From Farysia itapuensis (lineage: Eukaryota > Basidiomycota > Ustilaginomycetes > Ustilaginales > Ustilaginaceae), in contig JALBYC010000017.1 of assembly GCA_023212645.1 (NCBI GenBank), forward strand, positions 1 to 64,000: a stretch of 64,000 nt of DNA. The letters run 5' to 3'. The notes beneath the pieces were generated by a model. That model did no database searches. It worked only from the letters and a program-made list of their open reading frames with translations, and had not been told where the DNA came from. Below are positions 28,286 to 39,263 of this stretch, in pieces; the stretch's first letter is position 1; every line of letters starts with the position of its first letter. A program made the position numbers and the translations under genes.

Positions 28286-28515
28286 CGCGAGATCAGTATG
28301 TTCGAGATGTGGTAGATGGTGGTAGAGTGGATACCGGTACGACGTAGTGCGCACTCAATGTCTGTCTCAGCGGAGGTGTGTGTCAATGGCATGATTTTGT
28401 GCCATGTTTACGATGCGGCGTTTTCCAACTTTTGTGAAACGCTTTATTTTTCGGCACGTCACTCGGAGCGAGAATCAGGGGCCAAAAATAACATTTCGAG
28501 CTACACACCACAAAG

Positions 28516-29484
28516 TTAGAAGCTAGAGATGAACGCCATGCGGGCGGCCGAGATCTGCTTGCCCTTGGACGTCTCTTGCCCGCCAAAAAGCTCCCAAGCA
28601 TGGGGAAGACCGCTGTACAGACCCAACTCGACTTCAACGCCAGCTCGCTGCAGTCTCTCGGCGTACTCCTTGTCTTCGTCAATGAAAATATCGAGTTCAC
28701 CGCAATCCATGTAGGTCGGTGGCAGACCTTTAAGAGACGTGGCTCGAATTGGAGCGCAGTATGGTGAGATCTTGGCATCAGCCTTTCCCGCCTTGTCGCC
28801 CAGCAGCGCGTTCCAGGCGGTAATGTTGTCATCGTATGTCCACGTGGCAAATGGAACAAGCGAAGCATTTGCCTCCAGGTTGCGGTCGTCCAACATGGGA
28901 TAGATGAGGATCTGTTTGACCAGAGGCGGCGAGAGGCCTTGGTCGCGAGCTCGCAGAGCGATGCCAGCTGCCAAGCCTCCGCCAGCGGAGTCGCCCATGA
29001 TCGCGATTCGCTTCTTGTCGATACCAAAGTTTTCGGCTCCGGATCGGAGCCACTCGAGAGCATCATAGCAGTCGTGGATTATGTCTTCATCCTTGCGCGG
29101 AGGTGCCAGACGGTAGTCGGGTACGAAGAAGGGAACGCCTGTGTGCTGTACATAAAGACTCACAAAGGGCAAATACTCGGAAGCAGAGAGAGCGATCATG
29201 CCGCCGCCGTGGAGGTAGAGTACGCCTGGGCCTTTGGTTCCGCCTCCTTTTTTGGTCACCTGATACACATCGATCGAAGCACCGTCACGAGTCTTGACCT
29301 GGTGCTTTGTCTGCTCTGTATCAGCAGGATTGGCGATCTTGCTCGCTGCTAGCGCAACCAGTCCCGATAGATTCTTCCTGCGAGACTCAATGTCGTGCAC
29401 CAGAGGTGGGGTAGTTGTCGTAGCTAGATGCTGGAGCAAAGGTCCAGCGACCTGAGCAAACTCGTCGTCCAGCTTGTAAGACAT
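28516..29484 (-). CDS. Alpha/beta hydrolase, hormone-sensitive lipase (acetyl-esterase) family
   Basis: A 322-residue cytosolic esterase. The oxyanion motif HGGG is at residues 92-95 and the nucleophile elbow GDSAGG at 164-169 (Ser166). The acid is probably in GELDIFIDED and the catalytic histidine in SGLPHAWELF, so the triad is complete. These features define the alpha/beta-hydrolase-3 (HSL, type IV lipase/esterase) family, which acts on short-chain esters; related fungal enzymes detoxify or deacetylate small metabolites. The true substrate cannot be inferred. The start ATG at 29484 is preceded by a TATATAT about 45 bases upstream. Confidence 0.88.
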   Translation of the reverse strand: MSYKLDDEFAQVAGPLLQHLATTTTPPLVHDIESRRKNLSGLVALAASKIANPADTEQTKHQVKTRDGASIDVYQVTKKGGGTKGPGVLYLHGGGMIALSASEYLPFVSLYVQHTGVPFFVPDYRLAPPRKDEDIIHDCYDALEWLRSGAENFGIDKKRIAIMGDSAGGGLAAGIALRARDQGLSPPLVKQILIYPMLDDRNLEANASLVPFATWTYDDNITAWNALLGDKAGKADAKISPYCAPIRATSLKGLPPTYMDCGELDIFIDEDKEYAERLQRAGVEVELGLYSGLPHAWELFGGQETSKGKQISAARMAFISSF

Positions 29485-30309
29485 GGTAAACGGCTGAGAT
29501 CTGAGACGAACTGGTATGGGGGTTCTGATATATATGCCTCAGCTTCTACCACGACGGGGATACATATGCTCAAGCTCGGACCAGCCCCGCACGATCACGG
29601 GACCCCGCTAAATGAAGTACGAGCCAATGCACGCACAGTGTCATAAATGTCACGGGGCGGGCAACATTAATGCCAGGTTGCCGCACGAAGCGCACCAAGC
29701 GGCTAACCCCGCACCTAGACTGTCTGTGATCTCACTGATCTCTGTCCCGATCTGCCGATTTTGCGAAAATTCGTCAAAGGCTCAAAGCCGTCTTTTCCCG
29801 CTCGCCATTCCGATTCACCCGATCCACATACTTAGCGCGCTCACCAGCTCGACCGCTCCCCCCGGAAGTGTGCGGCTTGCACTTCTCCACACCTGAACCT
29901 TCGGAAAGATCCTTTTCCCTGCTCCCGCTTCTACACCATGTGTACAAGTTTCCGCTGTCCTCTATAGGCACTGTAGCATTCGAGACAGAAGAGTCACTCT
30001 CTGGCCCAACAAAAAAAATGCCGTATTGCCAGACTTGTGCGCAGCTGATTACAGTTGATAAGATGTTACTACAATAACGGATTAACAATTGAAGTCAATC
30101 TGTACTGTCTGTAGTGAGGAATGAATTGAATTTGTATCGAACAAGGCGGAAGATCGATTATTTGTTGTGTCCGTGCACCTGGCGACATGATGCTGATGCT
30201 CAATAAGCTGATCTTCCGCCTGCGCATTCGATAAAAGTGCTCCCGCTTCTTCCGAACCCTTCTCTTCTCTCCATCACGTCTTCGTATTCTCACACAGAAC
30301 ACCATCAAC
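29485..30309. other. Divergent promoter region, hydrolase gene and GAPDH
   Basis: 825 bases. On the minus strand TATATAT (29527-29533) sits about 45 bases upstream of the hydrolase ATG. On the plus strand GATAAAAG (30230-30237) is a TATA-like box about 73 bases before the GAPDH ATG, followed by a pyrimidine-rich leader typical of a strongly expressed gene. No other coding sequence is convincing. Confidence 0.6.
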
Positions 30310-31395
<1,086 letters not shown>

Positions 31396-31827
31396 GTAAG
31401 ATCTTTTGCATGCCTCTTATCGAGCAAGTCTGGAAAATTGGCACTGACGATTGTGTTTGCACCCAACGCAGAGGAGCTTCAAGACTCTAACTGCTCACCA
31501 CGTCCCCTCACATTTGTTCCGCTCAAAGATTCAATCTGACTTCATCCTATAATCCAAATCGACGGTTCTGGCTATGTGATGTTTGTCTCGGTCACGCGTC
31601 GTGGAAAGAGTCGCCGTTGAGATTTCGAAAAGCGTCCGCGGTCCGCGGCAGTGTTCAGCTGTCAGGAATTCGCATGCGAGAAAGTCTCGAATTACATCAT
31701 CAAATCGATTTTAGCTCATTGTCCGCGCAGGGCGAGAAAGCAAAGCGTCAACGTCATTCGAGATTCTGGCCCTGGCAGATCTGTTGAGATTCATGCAGCA
31801 GCCTTCTCTACAGATCGGAAATTTTGC

Positions 31828-31845
31828 GTGGGCCTACGGGCCCAC
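31828..31845. promoter_or_regulatory. Inverted repeat upstream of the MFS transporter, candidate operator
   Basis: Two seven-base arms, GTGGGCC and GGCCCAC, flank a four-base centre. The site lies about 220 bases upstream of the transporter ATG. Symmetric GC-rich sites of this kind are bound by dimeric fungal regulators; no specific factor is implied by sequence alone. Confidence 0.4.
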
Positions 31846-32000
31846 ATCCGCGTCTTATCCCGAATGACAGCTTAGTCAATCATTCTTTGCCAAGACGCGA
31901 AGCCGTTACCGCGGGTTTTGACAATGCTCGGTCGGTAGTGATACCTTCAATGATGACGGATCTGGGTCATCCCCAATCTGGGACCTGCTGAGTTCACTAT

Positions 32001-32006
32001 TATAAG
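32001..32006 (+). promoter_or_regulatory. TATA box of the MFS transporter gene
   Basis: TATAAG stands 58 bases upstream of the ATG at 32064, an ordinary spacing for a regulated fungal promoter. Confidence 0.5.
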
Positions 32007-32063
32007 ACGTCTCTAGCTCGTTGAACTCCAATTGACGTCCACAACTTCCCTACAGCCTACGCA

Positions 32064-33914
32064 ATGACTGCCCGTTCATCCTTACACCACCAACCCAATG
32101 TTGGCGACAAGCCACTCGAGCGTCCTTCAGCACAGGATGCTCGACCCTATAACCTTCCTTGGTATCAGGACACTTTCATTGCTGTCATGGTTAACCGCAT
32201 GAGCAAGGGAAAGTGGCTACCATATCCAGAGGAACGCCCAGACTTCGTGCCCCCTGCCCAGTACATGCCTGGGTACAAGACCCAGCAAGCTCAGAAGCCT
32301 CAACCCAGGTCTCAGACATCATCTCTGTCCGAGCAAACCGCTGCCGAGCCATCTTCTGCGCAGGCAACAACAAAGGAGAAGAGCCAATCTGACGACAACC
32401 TCGAAAAGCCTCCGACCGACATGGAAGACGACAGCGACCCATATCTCGTCGATTGGAACGGACCCAATGACCCTGACAACCCTCAGAACTGGAACATGGG
32501 TCGAAAGGTGTTTGTCACATTCTTGCTCTGCCTCTTGACCTTGTCCGTCTACATGGGCTCGGCCATTTACACGCCTGGCATCGAGTCTATTATGGCCTAC
32601 TTCCAGGTCAGTCAGATCACGGCCACTTTCGGTCTTACCCTGTTCGTGCTAGGCTACGGTATCGGACCAATGATTGGTCTATCTTCCATGTCCGAGATCC
32701 CGGCCATTGGACGAACGATGCCGTATCTGGGTACTCTATTCATCTTCGTCATCCTCCAGGTTCCCACCGCCTTGGTCCAAAACATCGCGGGCTTCTTGGT
32801 GCTGCGATTCCTTGCAGGTCTCTTCGGGTCTCCCCCGCTTGCAACCGGCGGAGCAAGTATCGGAGATATCTACAGCGCACGCAAGCGACCTTTGGCTATC
32901 GGCGTGTGGGGTCTCAGCGCCGTTTGTGGTCCAGTCCTGGGTCCGCTCATTGGCGGCTTTGCAGCGCAGTCTTACGGACTCGAAGGCTGGAGATGGACCA
33001 TTTGGCCTTTGCTCATGCTGTCCGGTTTCTCTTTCCTCCTTCTGGTTCTTACACTGCCCGAAACGTCATCCGCCAACATTCTGTACCGTCGTGCCGCTCG
33101 TCTGCGCAAGGTCACCGGCAACCCTCATCTGAAGACGAAGGGCGAAATGTTTTCTGCCACCCTTACTGGCAAGGAACTTGCTTTGATGACCTTTGTCAGA
33201 CCGTTCGTGCTGTCCTTCACGCAGCCAATTGTTCTAGGTATCAATCTTCACATCGGACTGGTCTACGGAATCCTGTACCTCTGGTTCGAGGCCTTTCCGA
33301 TCGTCTTTGTCCAGACCTACGGCTTCAACTTGGGAGAACAAGGCCTCGCATTCATGGGCATCTTCATTGGCGCCTTACTCGTGTATATCCCCTTCTACTA
33401 CTGGCACAAATACTCGTACGAACCACTCTTTGACAGAAAGAAGGGCAACGTAGCACCCGAAAAGTGGCTCGAACCAGCCATTCTCGGCGCTTGGGCTATT
33501 CCCATCTGTCTGTTCGGGTTTGGCTGGACGGCGAACGCCAGCATTCACTGGATCGTCCCCATCATCTTGTCAAGTTTCTTCTCCATCGGAACCTTCTTAC
33601 TCTTCCAATCCGGGCTTGCTTACCTTGGTGATACGTATCCAGAGTACATTGCCAGTGTGTACGCGGGAAATGACTTCTTCCGTGCGATGATCGGTGCCTT
33701 CTTGCCACTGGGTGCTAAAGCGCTTTACACCAACCTGCAAGCCAATGGTCCATCCGGGTTCCCAGTAGCATGGGGTTGCACGTTGATCGGCTGCATTTCC
33801 ATTGTCATGGGTCCTATCCCCTTGGTGCTCTACAAGTTTGGACCAAAACTTCGATCTATGTCGAAGTACGCTCTCAATCCCAACAAGGAGCAGTCGGACA
33901 ACGAATCCGAGTAG
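32064..33914 (+). CDS. MFS drug:H+ antiporter (DHA1, FLR1/CaMDR1-like)
   Basis: A 616-residue plasma-membrane exporter with 12 predicted helices split by a cytoplasmic loop (about residues 320-370). The motif DWNGPNDPDNPQNW just before helix one is diagnostic of the DHA1 family. RFLAGLFGSPPLATGGASIGDIY and WGLSAVCGPVLGPLIGGFAAQ match the antiporter motif C region with its glycine/proline pattern. Relatives such as FLR1, CaMDR1 and TPO-type proteins export fungicides, fluconazole, benomyl or polyamines; the substrate here is not determinable. The long N-terminus (about 140 residues, Ser/Gln/Pro-rich) is cytosolic. The promoter has palindromes and a TATA box, suggesting inducible expression. 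Confidence 0.9.
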   Translation: MTARSSLHHQPNVGDKPLERPSAQDARPYNLPWYQDTFIAVMVNRMSKGKWLPYPEERPDFVPPAQYMPGYKTQQAQKPQPRSQTSSLSEQTAAEPSSAQATTKEKSQSDDNLEKPPTDMEDDSDPYLVDWNGPNDPDNPQNWNMGRKVFVTFLLCLLTLSVYMGSAIYTPGIESIMAYFQVSQITATFGLTLFVLGYGIGPMIGLSSMSEIPAIGRTMPYLGTLFIFVILQVPTALVQNIAGFLVLRFLAGLFGSPPLATGGASIGDIYSARKRPLAIGVWGLSAVCGPVLGPLIGGFAAQSYGLEGWRWTIWPLLMLSGFSFLLLVLTLPETSSANILYRRAARLRKVTGNPHLKTKGEMFSATLTGKELALMTFVRPFVLSFTQPIVLGINLHIGLVYGILYLWFEAFPIVFVQTYGFNLGEQGLAFMGIFIGALLVYIPFYYWHKYSYEPLFDRKKGNVAPEKWLEPAILGAWAIPICLFGFGWTANASIHWIVPIILSSFFSIGTFLLFQSGLAYLGDTYPEYIASVYAGNDFFRAMIGAFLPLGAKALYTNLQANGPSGFPVAWGCTLIGCISIVMGPIPLVLYKFGPKLRSMSKYALNPNKEQSDNESE

Positions 33915-34098
33915 AGCTGTTGACTCGATTACCATGCGTAATTCTGCAAATACCAAATGATTCTTCCAATCGATTGACATGGTACTGAGCAATTAAAGCA
34001 TAGCTTCTACATATGAGTTCGATAAAGCAAGAAGGGAGAAGAATCTACTATATAAACTATGGGATAGAGTAATCCTGTATACCAGAAAGTTGTAATAG

Positions 34099-35793
34099 TC
34101 AATGAAAGCTGCGATACTCGACGTTGTGCTCCTGGTGAACTTTTGTGAGGGATGCCCAGTAGGATGAGGGAGCGTGAGCGGCAGCTCTGCGGATAAGCGG
34201 GATATACTCGAGCAGTCTAAAGTAGGTTGGGAGCTTGACACTGGGTCCGGTCCTATCTTTTGCCAGATGCGAGACAACTGATACGGTGCTCATCGCCGGC
34301 AAGAGTGTGCCAGGCCCGTTATAGACTTTGATGCCTCCGTGGTCGTCCTTGACCAGCTGCATTTCCTGACCAATGTGAGCAAAGTGCAGCTGACTGGTTG
34401 GACTGATGTGTTTGAGGACGTTGTAATCGCCTGCTTCAGGTAGCAATGTCGCAACGGCATCACGTTTGTTTGTAATCCGCCAAAGTGTTTGCGGATGATC
34501 AAGATTCTGATCATGACAAGCCTGGTTGAAGGCAGAGACGCAGTCCGGGTCCCCGACAATCGGCGTTCCGAAACAGTACGCGTCTCGCACACGGATCTGG
34601 TCGGCGCCATGGGAGGTTGAGCCAAAGTCTTTGGGAGACATCAGAGCTCTCGAATAAAAAAGAGATGCCAGCGCTGCACCCAGACTGTGACCTGTGACAT
34701 ACAGGTTTATGTGTTGACTACCAGAAGTCGCGCGAATCTGCTCGGAAATATCGGCAATGGTAGTGCGAATCTCGGTATAAGGGAATGGTTCAGTAGCCTC
34801 ACTGAGCTTTTGCGGAAAGATCTGATTGTAGAAACCCGAATGTACCTTGGTGAAACCAGGGAGCCAAGCTCGACCATCGGTATAGTTGAAAGTAAAGTCA
34901 ATGGCCCACTCCTTGAACTCGACTGGGTTTGTACCTTTGAAAGCTATAATGAGAAAGTTGTACTTGGGATTCCAGAAGGCACCGCACAGAGGAGAAGTGT
35001 CGGTGGCTAGTTCTGAAATCGTGCTGTACTTGAGGCCCCAGTCATTAGCGACTCGAGTGATCTTGTGATCTGCCTGTTCGAAGAGCGAGTCGATCTGCAA
35101 GCCTGCTTCGGTCAGCTCGTCGTACTCGCCAAGCAGATTGTTGTGCGCTTGGGCTGATTGAGCCCGACGTTTGGCTGCTTCGTTTACTTTGATCGCATCC
35201 CTCTCGTACACTAGAGCGGCTAGTATCAGCAACATCTTCGACACTTCAAGGTCAAACACCCGCTCTTCTGCCGTTGAGCTTGAGCCCTCGGGACTCGACA
35301 TAGCGGAGAAAGCAGCATCGCGGATCTGTCTGTTGATGGGGGATGCTTGGAAATCAAAGATCTGTGGATAGACAATGTTGCCTAGTCCGACGTCTTTGCG
35401 CTGGGAATAAGGGCGCCATATACTTTGTACCAGCGGAAGCCTCCATACCGCGCTGAACACCAAGATAAGGAAAAGGATGAACGCGCTGCCCACCAGAAAG
35501 ACAAGAGCGGACCCGAACCCGATCGGGTCCAGAAGGAGACCTGGCAAACTCGCAAAAGTCTCGAAGGACAGCGTGGGGAACCAGACAAAACAGTAGTAGT
35601 AGATGTCGCTGAAGGTAGTACGGATCCAGTGAAGAGCAGTCAGCTTATGGTATGCGGAATGAGGGCCTGCGCTGACGTGACGCTTCCGCAGCCTGCGCAA
35701 GAGAGCGTCATGATCGTCTGTGGGCGCTGACTGCATCTTCTGACGACCATGGCTGACTGGTCGGCGTTTTCGATCATTGGTTTGAGTGGCCAT
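34099..35793 (-). CDS. Class 3 (fungal) lipase with N-terminal membrane anchor
   Basis: A 564-residue alpha/beta hydrolase of the lipase-3 family, which hydrolyses tri- or diacylglycerols. An N-terminal basic region is followed by a hydrophobic helix (about 95-118, ALVFLVGSAFILFLILVFSAV), so the protein is probably an integral membrane enzyme rather than secreted. The nucleophile elbow GHSLG is at about 365, in VTGHSLGAALASLF; the acid is probably the aspartate in VGDPDC, and the histidine lies downstream. FLIIAFKGTNPVEFKEW corresponds to the strand preceding the oxyanion hole. The start ATG at 35793 is preceded by a TATAAAA about 48 bases upstream on the minus strand. Confidence 0.88.
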   Translation of the reverse strand: MATQTNDRKRRPVSHGRQKMQSAPTDDHDALLRRLRKRHVSAGPHSAYHKLTALHWIRTTFSDIYYYCFVWFPTLSFETFASLPGLLLDPIGFGSALVFLVGSAFILFLILVFSAVWRLPLVQSIWRPYSQRKDVGLGNIVYPQIFDFQASPINRQIRDAAFSAMSSPEGSSSTAEERVFDLEVSKMLLILAALVYERDAIKVNEAAKRRAQSAQAHNNLLGEYDELTEAGLQIDSLFEQADHKITRVANDWGLKYSTISELATDTSPLCGAFWNPKYNFLIIAFKGTNPVEFKEWAIDFTFNYTDGRAWLPGFTKVHSGFYNQIFPQKLSEATEPFPYTEIRTTIADISEQIRATSGSQHINLYVTGHSLGAALASLFYSRALMSPKDFGSTSHGADQIRVRDAYCFGTPIVGDPDCVSAFNQACHDQNLDHPQTLWRITNKRDAVATLLPEAGDYNVLKHISPTSQLHFAHIGQEMQLVKDDHGGIKVYNGPGTLLPAMSTVSVVSHLAKDRTGPSVKLPTYFRLLEYIPLIRRAAAHAPSSYWASLTKVHQEHNVEYRSFH

Positions 35794-36509
35794 TCTGTGC
35801 CGCAGATGCGCGCAACAACCGGGGCGAAACGTGTCCCCCTTTTATAAAGAGATTGCACGATAGGGCTCGCCGTAGGAAGAAGGCTGTGCGACAACGCGAT
35901 AGATGACGGACAACTCAAGGTTGACAGGTGTCGCCCGGAAATTCATTTTCGCCGTTCTAGCTTGGTGGTGGACCCTGATCCAAATCGTGTCCACGATGGC
36001 GTACCGTGGCGCAGCTAGTCGGTGTCCGACAGCGCCCACGAGTCATACATCGCTGCCAGCATTGTACAAGAGTGACTCATCGACGCATGGCTCATGACTC
36101 TTTCGGCTTCGGTACACACTTCCTCGCGCATCTCTCGTGTTGTCACTCAGCTTGGCGCTGTCGGTGTCGTAGTAGCTTCGCGAGCGGAACCAAAGCGGAA
36201 ACGTAAGCCTTGTTTGTTGACAGACGCCAAAACCCTATCGAGGCTCGCTCCAAGGTTCCGCACCCAGCTCTGACAGCCCAAAAAGTACCTTGAAGGCGTA
36301 AGCGTATGCTCGAAAGCAAACCTTCTCCCTCACCTCCACGGGCATCGACCCGATAATACCAGCTTCCTCAACGTCCAGGACAAAGCCAAACCTTCGATAC
36401 CCGTAGTAGCTACGTCACACACTTGTTCTTTTGCGACACACATTTGCTGCTGAGCCAACACACTCCGGTTTCTATCTTTGCGAATTGTTGTCTTTGGTGA
36501 CTGTGCGAT
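35794..36509. other. Spacer between lipase promoter and COQ8 3' end
   Basis: 716 bases. Besides the lipase TATA box it holds an 11-bp inverted repeat, CCGACAGCGCC (36026-36036) and GGCGCTGTCGG (36154-36164), about 120 bases apart. No credible ORF or RNA gene is seen. Confidence 0.5.
35841..35848 (-). promoter_or_regulatory. TATA box of the lipase gene
   Basis: On the minus strand the sequence reads CTTTATAAAA. It is about 50 bases upstream of the lipase ATG at 35793. Confidence 0.55.
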
Positions 36510-39263
36510 CTATGCAATTGCGTGGTTTCCTTGCTGTCTTTCGCGGTCTTTCGCTTTCAGCTTGCGTTCCATCTGGAGAAAGGCCTTCATCGTAGGATCC
36601 AGATCTCCAATGACGCGATCAACTTCTTTTTGTGCTCGCTCAGCAGCACTTCCTTTGCTTTGATCTCTGGCCCTGAGGTCTGGATAGTCACCAAGTAGAT
36701 CTTGCCGCCACTCGTCCATGGAGACTGGAGGTGAGAGATCAGTCAGTTGGGCGCGTACACTCGAAAGTCGCGAGTGGAAATCCTCCAGATCTTCGGCATA
36801 GATGTCGTACGTGCAGTGGGCACAGCCTGACATGCAACACTCCTCTGGTCCCGGGGGCGGAGGCTTGAGTGGTATGACAATACCGCGAATCACCGTCGGT
36901 CCCATCGAAGCTGTGGCAGTGATTGGCACGCTGGCACTCTCTTCACGGGCCGAGATGGGTGACTCTGCCGTGGACGAAGACATTTCGGCCGGGATTTCCT
37001 TGCGTAGTAGCTTGACAGTAGCGCCTTCGCTGACGAAGGCATTTGCAGGCGTCTCTTCCGCGATGGACGGCGCTGCAGTGGGTGTTGGTCCAAGCGACTC
37101 TACGGTGTGCGGATCACTCTTGTCAGCGCCGACGACGAGCTTGCTGCGTGGGAAGCGATCGTCGAGGTTGATGCCGTGTCTTCGATCCCGGTACATCGTA
37201 GCGTCGTGATGCAGTTGACGGCGTTGCTCGCGCGACGGTCCTTTACCGAGCCCAGTCGCAGGCTGGGGTGTAGGATCAGGGCCAAACACGTACTCGTCTT
37301 CTATTTGCTTGAACATGGTACGACATCGAACATGAGCTTTGAGACGTGCGCACAACAAGAACGCTCCGCTCAGCTTTCGGTTGAGACTGTAAGTCTCCTG
37401 AGGAGGTGGCGTCAACCTTTCTCTCAGCATGAGCGGTATTTGAGCCTTGACTCGATCCGTAATTGTCTGAGATTCAAAGGGAAAGGGATCTGGCGCACCT
37501 TGTCGGAAAGGCTCTCCAAGAGCTATCATGGACTCGACGTGAGCCTGCTCCATCGCGTCGCTTTCTTGACCAGTAAGGTAGCCCACTTTGCGGCTCCATT
37601 CGATACATTCGCGACGATCGCCACGGACGGCGGCTTGCAGCATCCTGAGCCAATTGTCCATAAAGCTCTTTTCGTATTCGCGGGTAGCACCGAAATCGAT
37701 GAGCTGGATCTTACCGTCACGCTCATTGTACAAGAAGTTGGACCAATTTGGATCCGTCTGCATTAGACGATATCGGAAGAGTTCAGACATGGCCAAGTTG
37801 AGGATGGATTGGGCAATGCGATCCCGAGTCTTTTGCGAATAGCGCGATGCCATGCTGAGAGGACGACCCATCATCATTTCGGTGGTGAGGACATTGCTCG
37901 TGGATAGTGTATCGACGACCTTGGGCACCTCGAACTCGGTCGAGTTGCGCAGAACGTGACGGAATTTGCGGCCCATTTCGGCTTCTCTCAGATAGTCGCA
38001 TTCCTCTTTGAGTTCTTGCCCCAACACTCTCAGCGTGTTTTCCAAGAATAGACCTTTGGGAAGCAAAGCGGACGCTGAGACTAGCCAACGAAGATACGAA
38101 AGATCCGAGTCGATGGAGTCTTGTACGCCTGGGAACTGAACTTTGACTGCCACTCTCTTTCCCGCCATGTCTGGGTCAGAAAAGTCATCGCGAAGCGTAG
38201 CCGAGTGTACCTGTCCGATGGAAGCACTGGCGAAGGGAATGTCATCAAATTGAGCAAAGTGGCGCTCTTTCCAATCGGAACCACCAAGCTCCTGGCTCAT
38301 GACTTTGTTCATCTGCCATACTGGCATGTAATTTGCACTGTTCTGAACGCGGAGCAAGACCTGTTCAATCTGCGGTGGTAACAGCTTGGTCTCTTGAATG
38401 GAGAGGAATTGGCCAAGTTTGAGCGCTGCTCCCCGCATCGTCGATAGCTTGTCAACCAATCTCGCCACATTCTGCTCTGACATGAACAGATTGGATGACT
38501 GGCCGCCACTTGTATTTCCTCGCAGCAAGGAGTCAGCAGCTCCAAATGCTAAGCCGGCTCCGAGACCACCGTAGTGAAACAATCGTCCAAGTCGAGAAGA
38601 GGGTACCTTGGCAGCTTTGAGTGGAACGAATTTGGACTCTTTGACGGCGTCGTAATCCTCGAGGACTGGGTCTAGATGCTCGAAGCCAATGGGGGGTGAT
38701 TTAGCTCCCTCAGCACGAGCTATTGATGGCTCGGGAGTAACCACAGATTTCTCCTGCGCCAGCTGAATGGTCGAAGATGGGGGTTTGGGTATGGTGGACG
38801 AACCGACAGATGTGTCGGCGGCGTGTTCGTCTTTGCTCAGTGTGTCGATGGGCAGTGGCGGTGGAGGTACATCATCAACGTCTTTAGCTGTGCTTGATGT
38901 GATGGAGCTTGGTGGATCAAAGGGTGGCGGTTTGCTTGCAAGAGGAGCAGTAGCACTCTCTTTACGCTTCTCCGTCGTGCTCTTTGGCTCTGGCGGTCGA
39001 ACTGCAGAATTTTCAGCCTTACTCGGCCATGGCCTCGGCGGGGATTTCCGATCTGTGGAAGGGAGTGGTGACATGGTTGTCGAGTTACTTGGGACTCCGT
39101 GCCTTGGGGTACTTGCCTCTGCATTGTGTCTATACGTCTGAGTAGGCCACGGTCTACTTGAGGTCTGCGAAGGAGAGACCGCGGGGGCTACGACTACACC
39201 TTTGGCAATCTGCAGCACAGCAGACGCAACAGCCGCAGCATCGCGAATGGCTGTGCGACTCAT
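36510..39263 (-). CDS. COQ8: COQ8/ADCK-type atypical kinase fused to a C-terminal oxidoreductase-like (OXLD1) domain
   Basis: A 917-residue protein. COQ8 is a mitochondrial atypical kinase/ATPase needed for coenzyme Q biosynthesis. The N-terminus lacks acidic clusters and could be a presequence; a long Ser/Pro-rich linker follows. UbiB-family signatures are KLGQFLSIQE (KxGQ, about 281), the alanine-rich loop variant FASASIGQVHSA (about 340), TDPNWSNFLYN (catalytic D-x-x-x-x-N) and LIDFGATRE (DFG-type, about 520). After about 120 low-complexity residues the same frame encodes PPPPGPEECCMSGCAHCTYDIY (outline: P-rich, then CC-x3-C-x2-C, about 800-816), the signature of the oxidoreductase-like domain, normally a separate small mitochondrial protein. 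No stop or obvious intron separates them. The ATG at 39263 is the first in frame. Confidence 0.85.
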   Translation of the reverse strand: MSRTAIRDAAAVASAVLQIAKGVVVAPAVSPSQTSSRPWPTQTYRHNAEASTPRHGVPSNSTTMSPLPSTDRKSPPRPWPSKAENSAVRPPEPKSTTEKRKESATAPLASKPPPFDPPSSITSSTAKDVDDVPPPPLPIDTLSKDEHAADTSVGSSTIPKPPSSTIQLAQEKSVVTPEPSIARAEGAKSPPIGFEHLDPVLEDYDAVKESKFVPLKAAKVPSSRLGRLFHYGGLGAGLAFGAADSLLRGNTSGGQSSNLFMSEQNVARLVDKLSTMRGAALKLGQFLSIQETKLLPPQIEQVLLRVQNSANYMPVWQMNKVMSQELGGSDWKERHFAQFDDIPFASASIGQVHSATLRDDFSDPDMAGKRVAVKVQFPGVQDSIDSDLSYLRWLVSASALLPKGLFLENTLRVLGQELKEECDYLREAEMGRKFRHVLRNSTEFEVPKVVDTLSTSNVLTTEMMMGRPLSMASRYSQKTRDRIAQSILNLAMSELFRYRLMQTDPNWSNFLYNERDGKIQLIDFGATREYEKSFMDNWLRMLQAAVRGDRRECIEWSRKVGYLTGQESDAMEQAHVESMIALGEPFRQGAPDPFPFESQTITDRVKAQIPLMLRERLTPPPQETYSLNRKLSGAFLLCARLKAHVRCRTMFKQIEDEYVFGPDPTPQPATGLGKGPSREQRRQLHHDATMYRDRRHGINLDDRFPRSKLVVGADKSDPHTVESLGPTPTAAPSIAEETPANAFVSEGATVKLLRKEIPAEMSSSTAESPISAREESASVPITATASMGPTVIRGIVIPLKPPPPGPEECCMSGCAHCTYDIYAEDLEDFHSRLSSVRAQLTDLSPPVSMDEWRQDLLGDYPDLRARDQSKGSAAERAQKEVDRVIGDLDPTMKAFLQMERKLKAKDRERQQGNHAIA

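Larger units (their letters stand above)
31396..32063. other. GAPDH 3' flank and promoter region of the MFS transporter
   Basis: 668 bases. The first 76 may be a 3'UTR intron (GTAAGA to CGCAG). Further on are two CCGCGG palindromes one base apart (31636-31648), an inverted repeat GTGGGCC-TACG-GGCCCAC (31828-31845) and a TATAAG box (32001-32006) 58 bases before the MFS ATG. The 74-codon ORF inside (31651-31875) has no recognisable content. Confidence 0.6.

Noticed and set aside
36001..36206. Short plus-strand ORFs between the lipase and COQ8 genes
   Set aside because: About 60 codons each, no domains, overlapping in different frames.
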